Shown: positions 1 through 10,863 of the stretch, in pieces | Layout: each line of letters begins with the position of its first letter | Position numbering within the stretch: the first letter of the stretch is position 1 | Assembly: GCA_034440635.1 (NCBI GenBank) | Contig: JAOTON010001253.1 | Coordinates: 1,178,001 to 1,242,000 of the forward strand | DNA: 64,000 nucleotides | Direction of reading: 5' to 3' | Origin: Lepas anatifera | Taxonomy: Eukaryota > Arthropoda > Thecostraca > Lepadidae | Position numbers and translations under genes: made by a program | Notes under the pieces: generated by a model | Seen by the model: only the letters and a program-made list of their open reading frames with translations | The model's database searches: none | Told to the model about the DNA's origin: nothing

Positions 1-1432
1 GTAGAGTTTCAATGTATTCAAGTACCGGACACTTTCAGTTGAACTTAAATAGCAGCGTATTTATGCCTAGGGTGTCGTAGGGTGTCGTGAGTGGATTTGG
101 GTGTCACAGGGCGTGGACGCAGCAATGAAGGGCTGATATGGATAAAAATTATTTTCTTCGAAATGAATGGTCAATTTTCTACCATAAAATGTCAACAAAA
201 TATGCTGCTTAGCATACAAATTTCAAGATAATTGCTTTTAACAACAAGATGACCAAAAATGGTGTTTCACTATTCTCGGTACCAAAAATACAAAAACAAG
301 TTTTCAAGGACGTAAGCCTAGAAGTCATGTGCACAGATAAACTGCTTTCCAGAAATGTATCTTTCCAAGCGGTCAGCTCATTTTTTGGCAACACAAGGAT
401 AGGGTGTCTAATTTTCCACTCACCAGTTTTGTGAGTGGTGGAATTTAGTGGCGGTGTTCACCCATTGGAACTTTCTCCCGTGGGGCAGGGGGCACTGAAC
501 GTCTTGCCCGCGCCAGAATTTCGATTCAGTTGTTCCACTGAAATCGGTGGATATAAGGATGCCAGTTATAATTGACTAGAAAATAGAAATCGCCAGATTT
601 TCTTGCAGAAAAGCCAGAGAAGCGCATGAGAGCCGAGTTAATTTGGCGATCTCTTTGTCGATTCTGCTGCTCCCTTTTTCCAGTGGACGTTGGTAGAGAA
701 GATAATGGAACTGGCCTTTGTAGTAAGTATTGCTGAGTAAAATTAAATAGTATTAAGTATTGTTGGAAGTGAGGGGAAAATTCAGCAAAAAATATATAAA
801 AGTGAGTGGAAAATTCTGCTTGACTGGGTGTCGTTCTGCACCCAGCACCCCAGGTTTTGGGACACTGCTTCTGATTGGTCAATTGTGATTAATTTAAAGT
901 CCTATATTTCTGTTTCAAAAGAGTTTGGAATGTTTTTTTAAACGTTTTTTTGCAATAGTTCGAGGTTTTACGCCACTGTTCAGGACAGATATGACCAAGT
1001 TTTTAGAGAAATTGATGGTCATAGACGAAGCTACGTCGTTTGATCGATATTGAGAATTATCGATAAGTCGTATAGAAATGTTGACTTTGAGAACGATTTT
1101 AAGGCCTTTGGAGACCGAATTCGCAAAAATGAGGATATGACTTCTGAAACAAATTGTATGACCTTTTGATCTGGTCAATAATTTGTTTTCGCGTATCTCC
1201 CATTAATAGAACAAAGCAGCGCAGTTTCCTGTAATTCTCATTAATTATTTGTGTATCTCCCTCAGACGGTCAGTTAGAAAAAAACACCAAGCTCTGAAAA
1301 CAGTTAACGAGACCCAATTCACAATCACACTCAATCAGTTATCCAATGAAAATAAAACCTGCAAACACACCCTAGCCACCCACTGGCTGTCTAGTACAGA
1401 CATGTGCAGCGTTTCCGCCGGAGCCGCCTCAC
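1..1432. other. Non-coding sequence downstream of the Scly exon
   Basis: This is presumably intron on the minus strand, because the exon at 1433-1598 ends in a splice donor before the protein would be complete. I looked for the expected final Scly segment (the conserved serine-valine-glycine-arginine region of the family) in the minus-strand frames here and did not see it. The sequence is A/T-rich, and short open frames such as 526-882 and 915-1178 (minus) match nothing I recognise. Confidence 0.5.
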
Positions 1433-1598
1433 CGCTGACAGCGCCGGCCGAGTGGCAGGCGGCGCCGGTACTGGCCAGCAGCCGGGGCGCCCTCTGCAGC
1501 ACCTGGAGGGCGCTGCTGTCGCCGGCCAGCACCACACTGCTGGTGTTGGGCAGCCGCTGCACGTCGCCCCAGTTCACCCGTTCAGCCACGCCCAGACC
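1433..1598 (-). CDS. Scly: Selenocysteine lyase exon with the catalytic cysteine (partial gene)
   Basis: Selenocysteine lyase is a PLP-dependent cytosolic enzyme of the NifS/IscS fold that splits selenocysteine into alanine and elemental selenium. The 55 codons read here contain RLPNT followed about 25 residues later by STGAACHSAG. This matches the family's conserved RLPNT and its catalytic-cysteine loop (GAACHS). The exon is bounded by a CAG acceptor (1601-1599) and a G|GTGAGG donor whose GT begins at 1432. It starts in phase 0, which fits the phase-0 end of the exon at 2924-3166, and ends in phase 1. The C-terminal exons must lie beyond position 1 or are unrecognisable here. Base composition is GC-rich compared with its flanks. 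Family assignment is strong; exact ends are inferred from splice consensus and frame. Confidence 0.82.
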
Positions 1599-1978
1599 CT
1601 GCCCGCCGCCGCGGCCGCCGCTGTCACAGGCCAAACACACCGAACCCACACCCAGCGGCTGTAACACTCACCACCAGGTCAGTCGACTCATGTTGACAGG
1701 CATTGACGAGTAAAATGCTAATTGACAAAATATCTGTCTCGTAGACCTTCCGCGACTTCAGCACCCACCCAGAAGAGACTATATGTTTCGAGTTTCATCA
1801 AGATGGCCAGCTTTGTCAGCCAGTGGTTTTCCAGCAGTCGCTTTCACTCTCACATGCAGCTGTTTCATTCTCACCACAGCTGAGAAGAGGATTGGTATCT
1901 CTGCCACTCCCATCCTCTCATAGAGCTGTTCCATCCATATCAACTGCAGCTGTCCCATCAATAAAGTCGCAGCTGTTC

Positions 1979-1981
<3 letters not shown>

Positions 1982-2023
<42 letters not shown>
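1982..2023. repeat. (CT)n microsatellite
   Basis: Uninterrupted CT dinucleotide repeat of about 20 copies inside the Scly intron. Confidence 0.95.
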
Positions 2024-2028
<5 letters not shown>

Positions 2029-2149
2029 TCGCCCTCGCTACTACCAGCAGCCTCTTTCCTCGCCATCTGCCTCCTCTCTGACCAGCCAATCCCCGTTCTT
2101 TCATCCACAATTCCCTCTCTCACTAACAGCCGCCTCCCTCACCAACAGC

Positions 2150-2911
2150 CTCTTTCCCACCATCTGCCCCCTCCCCCACCAGCAATCCCCTCCCTCACCA
2201 GCAGTCCCCTCACTCACCAGCAGTCCCCTCTCCCAACAGCAGCCCCCTCCCTTACCAGCAATCCCCTTCCTCACCAGCAGTCCCCTCTCTCACCAGCAGT
2301 CCCTCTCTCTCATCAGCAGTCCCTCACCCTCACCAGTAATTCCCTCCCTCAACAGCAGTCCCCTCTCTCACCAGCAGTCCCCTCTCTCAGCAGCCCCTCA
2401 CCCTCACCAGCAGTCCCCTCTCTCAGCAGCCGCCCCCTCCGTCACCAGCAATCCGCTCCCTCACCAGCAATCCCCTCCCTCACCAGCAATCCCCTCCCTC
2501 ACCAGCAGTCCCCTCTCTCAGCAGCCGCCCCTCCGTCACCAGCAATCCGCTCCCTCACCAGCAATCCCCTCCCTCACCAGCAATCCCCTCCCTCACCAGC
2601 AGTCCCCTCTCTCAGCAGCCGCCCCCTCCGTCACCAGCAATCCGCTCCCTCACCAGCAATCCCCTCCCTCACCAGCAGTCCCCTCTCTCAGCAGCCTCAA
2701 CAGCAGCCCCCTCCCTCAGCAGCCGCCCCCTCTCTCACCAGCAATCCCCTCTCTCACCAGCAGTCCCCTCTCTCACCAGCAGTCCCCTCTCTCAGCAGCC
2801 CCTCACCCTCACCAGCAGTCCCCTCCCTCAGCAGCCTCACCAACAGCCGCCCCCTCCCTCACCAGCAGTCCCCGCTCTCAGCAGCCCCTCCCCCTCCCTC
2901 TCCAGCAGCCG
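2150..2911 (-). repeat. Minisatellite built from the Scly splice donor
   Basis: Degenerate tandem repeat with a basic unit of about 19 bp. On the minus strand each unit reads approximately GGAGGGGACTGCTGGTGAG. The authentic exon/intron junction at 2924|2923 reads GTTGCTG|GTGAGGGAGGGG, so each unit carries a near copy of the exon end plus the donor GTGAGG. I count about 25 units with the CTGGTGAG-type core. A longer period of about 95 bp is visible between roughly 2440 and 2690. Some units have lost the GT (GCTGAGAG variants). Confidence 0.85.
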
Positions 2912-2923
2912 CCCCTCCCTCAC

Positions 2924-3166
2924 CAGCAACTGTCGCTCCAGCAGGTCGCGGAGCCGCGCCATGCGGCGGCTGTCGTCGGCCAGTCTCTGGGTTACCAGTC
3001 GACAGGCGGTGCCGAGGCCCCGCAGCAAAGCTGTGTTCTCCGTGCCGGGTCGTAGGCCGCGCTCCTGTCCGCCACCGTGCAGCAGCGACAGACACGGAGC
3101 GCCGGCCCACACAGCGTCCCGGCCGCGCCGCGAGCAGTATAGCGCACCCACCCGCGGTCCGTACAT
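2924..3166 (-). CDS. Scly: Selenocysteine lyase exon, PLP-domain segment (partial gene)
   Basis: The exon encodes 81 codons starting MYGPRVGALY, then GGGQERGLRPGTEN, then GLGTACRLVTQ. These correspond to the block following the PLP-binding histidine-lysine in selenocysteine lyases (family pattern YGPR-GALY, GGGQER-RPGTEN, GLG-A-LVTQ). The lysine itself would be at the end of the preceding exon, which I cannot find in the window. The acceptor CAG at 3169-3167 lies immediately before the first codon, and the last base 2924 is followed by GTGAGG. Both ends are in phase 0, and the next exon at 1598 also starts in phase 0. The exon is intact and GC-rich. Its acceptor and its first bases are part of the first unit of a 40-copy minisatellite, and its donor has been multiplied on the other side. 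Confidence 0.88.
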
Positions 3167-4574
3167 CTGCCGAGACACGGTGTCAGGAGAGGACCGTACA
3201 CCTGCCGGGACACGGTGTCAGGAGAGGACTGTACACCTGCCGAGACACGGTGTCAGGAGAGGACTGTACACCTGCCGGGACACGGCGTCAGGAGAGGACT
3301 GTACACCTGCCGAGACACGGTGTCAGGAGAGGACTGTACACCTGCCGAGACACGGTGTCAGGAGAGGACCGTACATCTGCCGAGACACGGTGTCAGGAGA
3401 GGACCGTACATCTGCCGAGACACGGTGTCAGGAGAGGACCGTACACCTGCCGAGACACGGCGTCAGGAGAGGACTGTACACCTGCCGAGACACGGCGTCA
3501 GGAGAGGACTGTACACCTGCCGAGACACGGCGTCAGGAGAGGACTGTACACCTGCCGAGACACGGTGTCAGGAGAGGACCGTACACCTGCCGAGATACGG
3601 CGTCAGGAGAGGACTGTACACCTGCCGAGACACGGCGTCAGGAGAGGACTGTACACCTGCCGAGACACGGCGTCAGGAGAGGACTGTACACCTGCCGAGA
3701 CACGGCGTCAGGAGAGGACTGTACACCTGCCGAGACACGGCGTCAGGAGAGGACTGTACACCTGCCGAGACACGGTGTCAGGAGAGGACTGTACACCTGC
3801 CGAGACACGGCGTCAGGAGAGGACTGTACACCTGCCGAGACACGGCGTCAGGAGAGGACTGTACACCTGCCGAGACACGGCGTCAGGAGAGGACTGTACA
3901 CCTGCCGAGACACGGCGTCAGGAGAGGACTGTACACCTGCCGAGACACGGTGTCAGGAGAGGACTGTACACCTGCCGAGACACGGTGTCAGGAGAGGACC
4001 GTACATCTGCCGAGACACGGTGTCAGGAGAGGACCGTACATCTGCCGAGACACGGTGTCAGGAGAGGACCGTACACCTGCCGAGACACGGCGTCAGGAGA
4101 GGACTGTACACCTGCCGAGACACGGCGTCAGGAGAGGACTGTACACCTGCCGAGACACGGCGTCAGGAGAGGACTGTACACCTGCCGAGACACGGTGTCA
4201 GGAGAGGACCGTACACCTGCCGAGATACGGCGTCAGGAGAGGACTGTACACCTGCCGAGACACGGTGTCAGGAGAGGACTGTACACCTGCCGAGACACGG
4301 TGTCAGGAGAGGACCGTACATCTGCCGAGACACGGTGTCAGGAGAGGACCGTACATCTGCCGAGACACGGTGTCAGGAGAGGACCGTACACCTGCCGAGA
4401 CACGGCGTCAGGAGAGGACTGTACACCTGCCGAGACACGGCGTCAGGAGAGGACTGTACACCTGCCGAGACACGGCGTCAGGAGAGGACTGTACACCTGC
4501 CGAGACACGGTGTCAGGAGAGGACCGTACACCTGCCGAGATACGGCGTCAGGAGAGGACTGTACACCTGCCGAG
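3161..4574 (-). repeat. 35-bp minisatellite built from the Scly splice acceptor, 40 units
   Basis: Forty complete 35-bp units run from 3161 to 4560 with a partial unit after. On the minus strand each unit reads a pyrimidine-rich stretch, then GTCTCGGCAG, then ATGTAC or GTGTAC. The unit nearest the exon is the real acceptor and start of the exon. Variation is limited to a few C/T positions. Because 35 is not a multiple of 3, all three forward frames stay open with a 35-residue period, producing meaningless plus-strand open frames of 458-541 codons. A rare GATACGG variant recurs at 3593, 4223 and 4538, spacings of 18 and 9 units, which indicates duplication of multi-unit blocks. Confidence 0.95.
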
Positions 4575-6466
4575 ATTTACCATTAGGCTGACCCCTTTGA
4601 TCTCTTGTTGTTCAGGGTGCGTTATCAATGTTAACCCTATGGGAGCATATTTCGTGAAATATCTCGCAAAGTAACGTGGCTATCGTCGTGATTTTTTCAC
4701 CAGAAGTAGATAACAAGTGCATCGTTGCGGCAGCTGATTTTCAAGCCTGATGCTTTTCTAGTTTTTGTACAATTTGACTTTCTTTTTCAAATTTCTCAAA
4801 CTTGAAGTTTGAATAACTTTTTACATGATATAATCATTGAAACAGTGTGGGTGGGCCTATGTTCTAGGAGCCAGTCTCCACAACTCTGTTGTTGCACTTT
4901 TTTTAATTTTTGCTTTATAAGAAAGATATGAGAAGCTAAAATTTGAAAGCCTTTTCCCAAAATTCAGGGTAAAAATCGGAAAAACGGAAACAACAGAGTT
5001 TTGCGGCAATCTCCTCTATACAATTTCCATACAGAATCAAAACCAAAAAAATGCTCGGCGAAAAAGTTATTTCAAGTTTTATAAAACTTTCCCAATAGAT
5101 GGCACTGGCAGTACCGGATTCGCATGAGTGGCCGCTGTGGCAGGTCTGTTCATTCATGCTTTGGTGAATGGGACGGGAGCAGTGGCACAGCCAGAAATTC
5201 ATACAGGTAGTTGATAGCAGAGACTCTGCAGTTTGAAGTCAAAGTGAATACATTCACGAACGTGAATAGAAAATATTTAACAAAAAGAGAGCCTATAGCC
5301 TGGTCACCCCTGGCCACGCCACTTGCACACGGACACCTGTTTACCGGCGTGACCGGTGCCTCTGCGCCCCGGGCGCGCGCCGGTCACGTGGCAGCCGACT
5401 GGGGACATGATCCAGCTGCTCAGGCCCTGCTGAGTGGACAAGGACGTCTCATTGAGCAGTGCCAGATCTAGCCGGTCGGTTTGGGGGCAAGCCAAAGTCG
5501 CAACAAAAAACGTCACGGTGTGAAAAATTTTGCTGCAATATAACTTGACGGTAACTTTTGGGGATATCCGAGGCGAAAGGCAAACAAAACCATGACGGGG
5601 TGATACATATACGCACAAGATGGTTGGTTTTTGTTATCCATGGTCCAATGCTTACACAAAAGTGGACTGGTTCTGTTTGAAATTTAGAGTTAAAGGAACA
5701 AAAATCTCGCTTATGAACTCCAGAAAAGTCGGGACAAAAAGGAGGTCGATCGCTGTGTGTGTATGGGGGGAGCAAAAGCGTAGTTTACTCCGATACTCCG
5801 AGCTTTTCCGTTGGGGGAGGGGGGTAAATACCGTTTTGCCCCTCCCTTCTGGATCCGCCACAGCCATAGAGTTTACATGGACTTTGCCTACCGTGTTTTC
5901 AAGTCAAGCTTTGAAGTTGGGGAATATGAAGGCATTGAAAAAAAGCAATGGGATTTACCCTTACTAATATTACATGATCCCGGGTATCAAATCTGGTTCG
6001 GTTTTTACCGCCCCCACATTCAGTAATCTCAGCAAGGTGTTCTCTAATTTGATCGATAATCTAAACAAGCGAGAGGTCAGCTACAATGATGTGTCAATGA
6101 GTTTTTGTGTTTGAAAAACTGCCAGGAATCTATAAGGGTGCCTCGTACCTCCTCGTACCCAGAAGTGAAATCTAGCAGCTAATGTTTCATCATTTTAAGT
6201 CAGCCTAACAATTTGCTGTCCCTCACAAACCATGTTCAGTGCTTTTACTATCACCAAACTGAGCTCGAAAACATCAGAATTCACCCGACCAATTATCCAA
6301 TCATGATTGATGATATTTCGGTAACTTCTGTATTCCATTACCGAGAGAAATAGCAACTTGTCTTATAAAATAATATTGTGGTAATGAGACCGAAATAGCT
6401 GATTCGGGCTTGCAAGCGTTTTCCAGAAAAGGATGTGGGAATTTTAGAATGACTAAACAACCGAGG

Positions 6467-6497
<31 letters not shown>

Positions 6498-6776
6498 GAG
6501 GGGGAGACAAAAAGTCAGAGGGGGAGTGTTTACCTGTACAGGGGAGGCTTGCTTAGGGGGTGATTTTTAGGTCGGAAACAGCCGAAGCGGAGGCCATACC
6601 AAAATTCGGATTTTTTAATGGGACTGGTGTTTTAAATCAAAACAACTATGTACCTACCTATTATTTTTGCGCTATAAAGCACACCATGAATAGAATAAAA
6701 CAATTTTGAAATTTGGTAGGAGTAAGAAATTGGGACAACGCTTTTCAGTTATCACACATTTGTATTTCCTAAGAAG
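4575..6776. other. Non-coding stretch, no gene recognised
   Basis: A/T-rich sequence with a short GC-rich island at about 5300-5470. It is expected to be intron upstream of the Scly exon on the minus strand, but no missing Scly exon could be recognised. Open frames at 5304-5618 (minus) and 5620-5967 (plus) show no family motif. A GA-rich microsatellite lies at about 6464-6502. Confidence 0.5.
6464..6502. repeat. (GA)n-rich microsatellite
   Basis: Imperfect GAGAGAAAGAGAG purine tract followed by a short G run. Confidence 0.9.
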
Positions 6777-6957
6777 CAGGGGCGCTGCCACGGAATTTTC
6801 ACAGGGGGACGGACCCAGGCTGCTGCTGACCGGGGAGGCGAATTTTAAGCATATTCGGTACCTGACAGCATTAATGACGATTGACCCAAAATTTTTGGGG
6901 GACTTGCCCCTGGTTGGCGAACAGGGGAGACGCGTCCCCCCGCTTTCGGCGCCCATG
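6777..6957. mobile_element. Small hAT-like MITE, copy 1 (related to 26844-27037)
   Basis: The ends are CAGGGGCGC and GCGCCCATG, an imperfect terminal inverted repeat. The body is the reverse complement of 26844-27037 with moderate divergence. The eight bases on each side, CTAAGAAG and CTTAGCAG, match at six of eight positions, consistent with an aged 8-bp target duplication. No coding capacity. Confidence 0.6.
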
Positions 6958-8053
6958 CTTAGCAGAGTCTCATTAAAAACATGAATGGAGCTTTGCGAAT
7001 TCTACCTGGATTCTACTTTACGATTGTTGTAATTATCTAATTATGTGACTGACTAATAAATCATAGCATGATCAGAGAGACTGAGGGTCATACGGAGCCG
7101 ATGGCTTCCACATGGTGTTATGTTTTGAACCCCAAAACAGTCACTTATGTGCAGACCATACTCCGTCACCGTCACCGTCATGGATGCGGTTTTATGCCTA
7201 TGCAACAATACCAGAAATCACAAATCTCCCGATGTGATACTGGTTCCAATTGGTCCCATAGATCCGACGGGTTGAGTTTATTGTTCATGGCATCCAAAGA
7301 AGATCTAGCACAAAGTCGTAATTTGTAAAATGCATTCCTGCGTTCACTTCCTTGTTGTCGCTCGGAAGCTCATTCCGTCTTGTGACCACATTTCAATCAC
7401 GTCCTTTCTTTCAAGTCTTACGTTCTCTTGTGGACCAATGAGGGTAACTAAAAGCCTGAAATCACAAACAGAGCCTCTGCTGAGGCTAGGCCACTTCACT
7501 TCCAGCAAAAATTTCTATTTCGTTTTTAACGGATTTGGGGGCACAGGAAATGTTCTAGCGTAAATAACTGGGAGCAAAAATAGACCCAAATCTGGTTAGC
7601 TTTCAGTTTTGCAATGGAAAATGTAGTGTCAGAGTTGGAAGCTGAAGATTTATGGTCCCCCTCAATTTCTGGCCAGTTGCAGCCTGCCTGGCCAAAGCTG
7701 GATGGTGCACACTGTTCTGCAACCGGACAATGTGAGCATTCATGAATCTAGTAATATATGAAATGTTGCTGAGTTGGTGTTTTGATAAGCAATATGACTT
7801 TATAGTTTGCACACTTTTGTTTAAAAATGAGTGCCCCCGAAAAATTTTCATTATTTGGTTCATTTTGGACATCCATTCAAAATTTCGTCGCAATCAGGTC
7901 ACCGTCTGCGGTCGAAAATCAGCCTGAAGTAAATGTTGCATATTCGCAGCTCATCAAAAATCGTACCGGAAAGCTACGTGGGCATATTTTCGAAATAATA
8001 TTGACAGAATAGAGCATTCCAAATATACTTCAAGTACAAAGGAAGAATACGTC
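6958..8053. other. Non-coding stretch, no gene recognised
   Basis: Ordinary A/T-rich sequence. Open frames at 7068-7328, 7330-7563 and 7603-7893 (minus) carry no recognisable motif. Confidence 0.4.
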
Positions 8054-9530
8054 AGAGCCGCATGACGAAATCCATGGAGCGAAGCACATTGAGATTTCTC
8101 AAGAGGCTCTATTCTGGCCGCTTTACCGGTCTCGTCGTGGTCTGTCTGTCTGTCGAGCCGCATGCGAAATCCATGGGCGAAGCGCATTGGATTTCTAAGC
8201 GGCTCTATTCTGGCCGCTCAGACGGGTCTCGTCGTGGTCTGTCAGAGCCGCATGACGAAATCCATGGGCGAAGCGCATTGAGATTTCTAGCGGCTCTTTT
8301 GGCCGCTCAGCGGGTCTGTCGTGGTTGTTGTCGAGCCGCATGACGAAATCCATGGAGCGAAGCGCATTGAGATTTCTCAAGAGGCTCTATTCTGGCCGCT
8401 TTACCGGTCTCGTCGTGGTCTGTCTGTCTGTCAGAAGCCGGTGACGAACGAAGTAAGAAACGGCTTCTATTCTGACAGTTTTTCCGGTCTCGTCGTTGTC
8501 AGAAGCCGGTGACCGGTGACGAACGAAGTAAGAAACGGCTTCTATTCTGACAGTTTTTCCGGTCTCGTCGTCGTTGTCAGAAGCCGGTGACGAACGAAGT
8601 AAGAAACGGCTTCTATTCTGACAGTTTTTCCGGTCTCGTCGTCGTTGTCTGTTGTCAGAAGCCGGTGACGAACGAAGTGAGAAACGGCTTCTATACTGAC
8701 AGTTTTTCGTTCTCTGTTGTCCGTAGTCAGAAGCCGGTGACGAACGAAGTAAGAAACGGCTTCTATTCTGACAGTTTTTCCGGTCTCGTCGTCGTTGTTG
8801 TTGTCAGAAGCCGGTGACGAACGAAGTGAGAAACGGCTTCTATACTGACAGTTTTTCGTTCTCTGTTGTCCGTAGTAGTCAGAAGCCGGTGACGAACGAA
8901 GTAAGAAACGGCTTCTATTCTGACAGTTTTTCCGGTCTCGTCGTGGTTGTCTGTTGTCAGAGCCGCATGACGAAATCCATGGAGCGAAGCGCATTGAGAT
9001 TTCTCAAGCGGCTCTATTCTGGCCGCTCAGACGGGTCTCGTCGTGGTCTGTCAGAGCCGCATGACGAAATCCATGGAGCGAAGCGCATTGAGATTTCTCA
9101 AGCGGCTCTATTCTGGCCGCTCAGACGGGTCTCGTCGTGGTCTGTTGTTGTTGTTGTCAGAAGCCGGTGACGAACGAAGTGAGAAACGGCTTCTATGCTG
9201 ACAGTTTTTCGTTCTCTGTCAGAAGCCAATGACGAACGAAGTAAGAAACGGCTTCTATTCTGACAGTTTTTCCGGTCTCGTCGTCGTCGTTGTCTGTCAG
9301 AAGCCGGTGACGAACGAAGTGAGAAACGGCTTCTATACTGACAGTTTTTCGTTCTCTGTTGTCCGTCAGAAGCCGGTGACGAACGAAGTAAGAAACGGCT
9401 TCTATTCTGACAGTTTTTCCGGTCTCGTCGTTGTCAGAAGCCGGTGACGAACGAAGTGAGAAACGGCTTCTATACTGACAGTTTTTCGTTCTCTGTTGTC
9501 CGTAGTAGTAGTAGTAGTAGTAGTAGTTGT
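8054..9530 (+). repeat. Tandem hairpin-unit array at the 5' end of cluster 1
   Basis: About 18 tandem units of two related kinds. The Y-type unit (about 90 bp) carries AGAGCCGCATGACGAA and later GCGGCTCT or a variant. The X/Z-type unit (about 70-75 bp) carries AGAAGCCGGTGACGAACG and later CGGCTTCT. In both kinds the two arms are inverted repeats enclosing a short loop. Order: Y-type from 8054, X/Z-type from 8430, two Y-type from 8956, X/Z-type from 9156. X/Z-type units come in two forms, ending in CCGGTCTCGTCGT or in CGTTCTCTGTTGTCCGTAG. The second form is the one next to X cores. A (GTA)n tract at 9502-9526 closes the array. Confidence 0.9.
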
Positions 9531-10586
9531 TGTCTGTTCTGAGGACTGGTATCAGATACTTGAAACTTGCAGGGATGAAAGGCAGAAACCCATAAAAAAT
9601 CCCGACGGCTGCAGATTTTCGAATTTTGCAAAAACTTGTCCAAAATTTTGGATTATATTTTTATAAACTTTTATTTTTCTATTTTTCTATTTTTAGTCTA
9701 CAGCTCTCAAACTTACACTCTTTTACACACAATCAATTACCAGTTGTTGCTCAAAGTTTGAAGCAAAAAATCCAAATGTGTACTTCCAAAATGATTTTTT
9801 GAAACTTTTACCTCCAACTTGTAGTGAAATGCATTACCAAAGTTATAAGTTCGAAATATCTGAAGATATGATGCTAGGTGTTCCAAACTGGATTTTTACA
9901 GACAGAATGGACTGTGCATTACTGCATAGACACTAAACTGAACCAAAAGCATAATTTTGAAGGTCAGTTTTGGCCCTTTTTCCAAAACATTGCAATTATG
10001 GCCTAAAACTTTAAAACCATATAACTTTCAAAATTCTGGACATTTTTGAACGCAGTTTTCTTTGTTGAGATGGGTATTGTCATTACAACAACATATTCTA
10101 AATGCAAATTTCTGAGTTAATGGGAAATATTTTTCTGCAAAAGATACAATATTTTTTGTTTTTTTGGGAATTTAGGACTACATATTTGCAAATTTTCTTT
10201 TCGAAATTGGTACCAAAAAAAAGCCCGGCTCAAGTTCTACAACCGTCTGCCTGACCATACCCGCGCGTCTCCCATAGGTTTTGAGCTATATGATGATAAA
10301 GACTGAATTTGATGCGGTTTTCATAGGTTGTAATAGATTCATCACGTGATAAAGTGCCTTTATACTCAACTGAGATATATGGTTCTCTCTAAACTTTTAG
10401 TATGAGAAATTATGAGCTCTGCCGTTTTTGTTTCATGACGCTCCGACGACTAGTTCGCCACCGAGGGGCAAAATACTTCGGTCCCGTTTTTCCCGCAGCA
10501 GTAGTGACGTCATTCTGCCCTTCTTGCATGGACCTTCTGTGCTGCGGCAGTAGGCTGCAGCCGGTAAATGCGTGCAAGAAAGGCAT

Positions 10587-10863
10587 TAAGTTCTCGGAAG
10601 GCCTGCTGAAGATAGGGTGCCATAAACCGCAGAGTGTTGTGGGAATGACCTAGGACCCTAAAAAGATGATACAGATGACAGTAAAAGCGCTAAAAGACTG
10701 GCAGCCTAAAACGCCAAAGTCCAGAAACTAAAACGTCTCAACCCTAAAAAGCCCAAAAAGGCTACGTCAAGGTAAAGATAAGAAGAAAAAAGCGTGGGGT
10801 GAGGTAAATACAACGTTTCGGTCTTGGACCGTCGTCAGGTGAGGGGTCCCTCTGCCCTGACCC
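10587..10863 (-). mobile_element. Short element inserted in X copy 1 with a 12-bp target duplication
   Basis: The other X copies run uninterrupted through CAAGAAAGGCAT. In copy 1 this 12-mer appears at both 10575-10586 and 10864-10875 with 277 bp between. The insert begins TAAGTTCTCGG and carries, on the minus strand, CCTGACGACGGTCC then AAGACCGAAACGTTG. That motif type is common in the non-coding ends of Penelope-like and LINE-like retroelements and resembles a hammerhead core. The same sequence occurs at 36363-36778. A retroposed origin is inferred from the duplication length. Confidence 0.8.

Larger units (their letters stand above)
1599..2923 (-). other. Scly intron between the two recognised exons
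   Basis: This intron of about 1.3 kb runs from the donor CTG|GTGAGG (GT at 2923-2922) to the acceptor CAG ending at 1599. Most of it is low-complexity pyrimidine-rich sequence on the plus strand: a CT dinucleotide tract and a long degenerate minisatellite described separately. The 410-codon plus-strand open frame across it is a by-product of the repeats and is not a gene. Confidence 0.7.

Noticed and set aside
1823..3055. 410-codon plus-strand Ser/Pro/Leu-rich frame
   Set aside because: Low-complexity translation of the donor minisatellite and a CT tract, antisense to Scly.
2961..4674. Three overlapping plus-strand open frames of 458-541 codons with a 35-residue repeat
   Set aside because: They come from the 35-bp unit, which has no stop in any forward frame; all three frames are equally open, and the array lies in a Scly intron on the other strand.
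5304..5618. Possible upstream Scly exon in a GC-rich patch on the minus strand
   Set aside because: The translation lacks any conserved Scly block and no consistent splice sites were found.
8054..9500. CRISPR-like array
   Set aside because: Units are contiguous without unique spacers, vary in length and kind, and the genome is eukaryotic.
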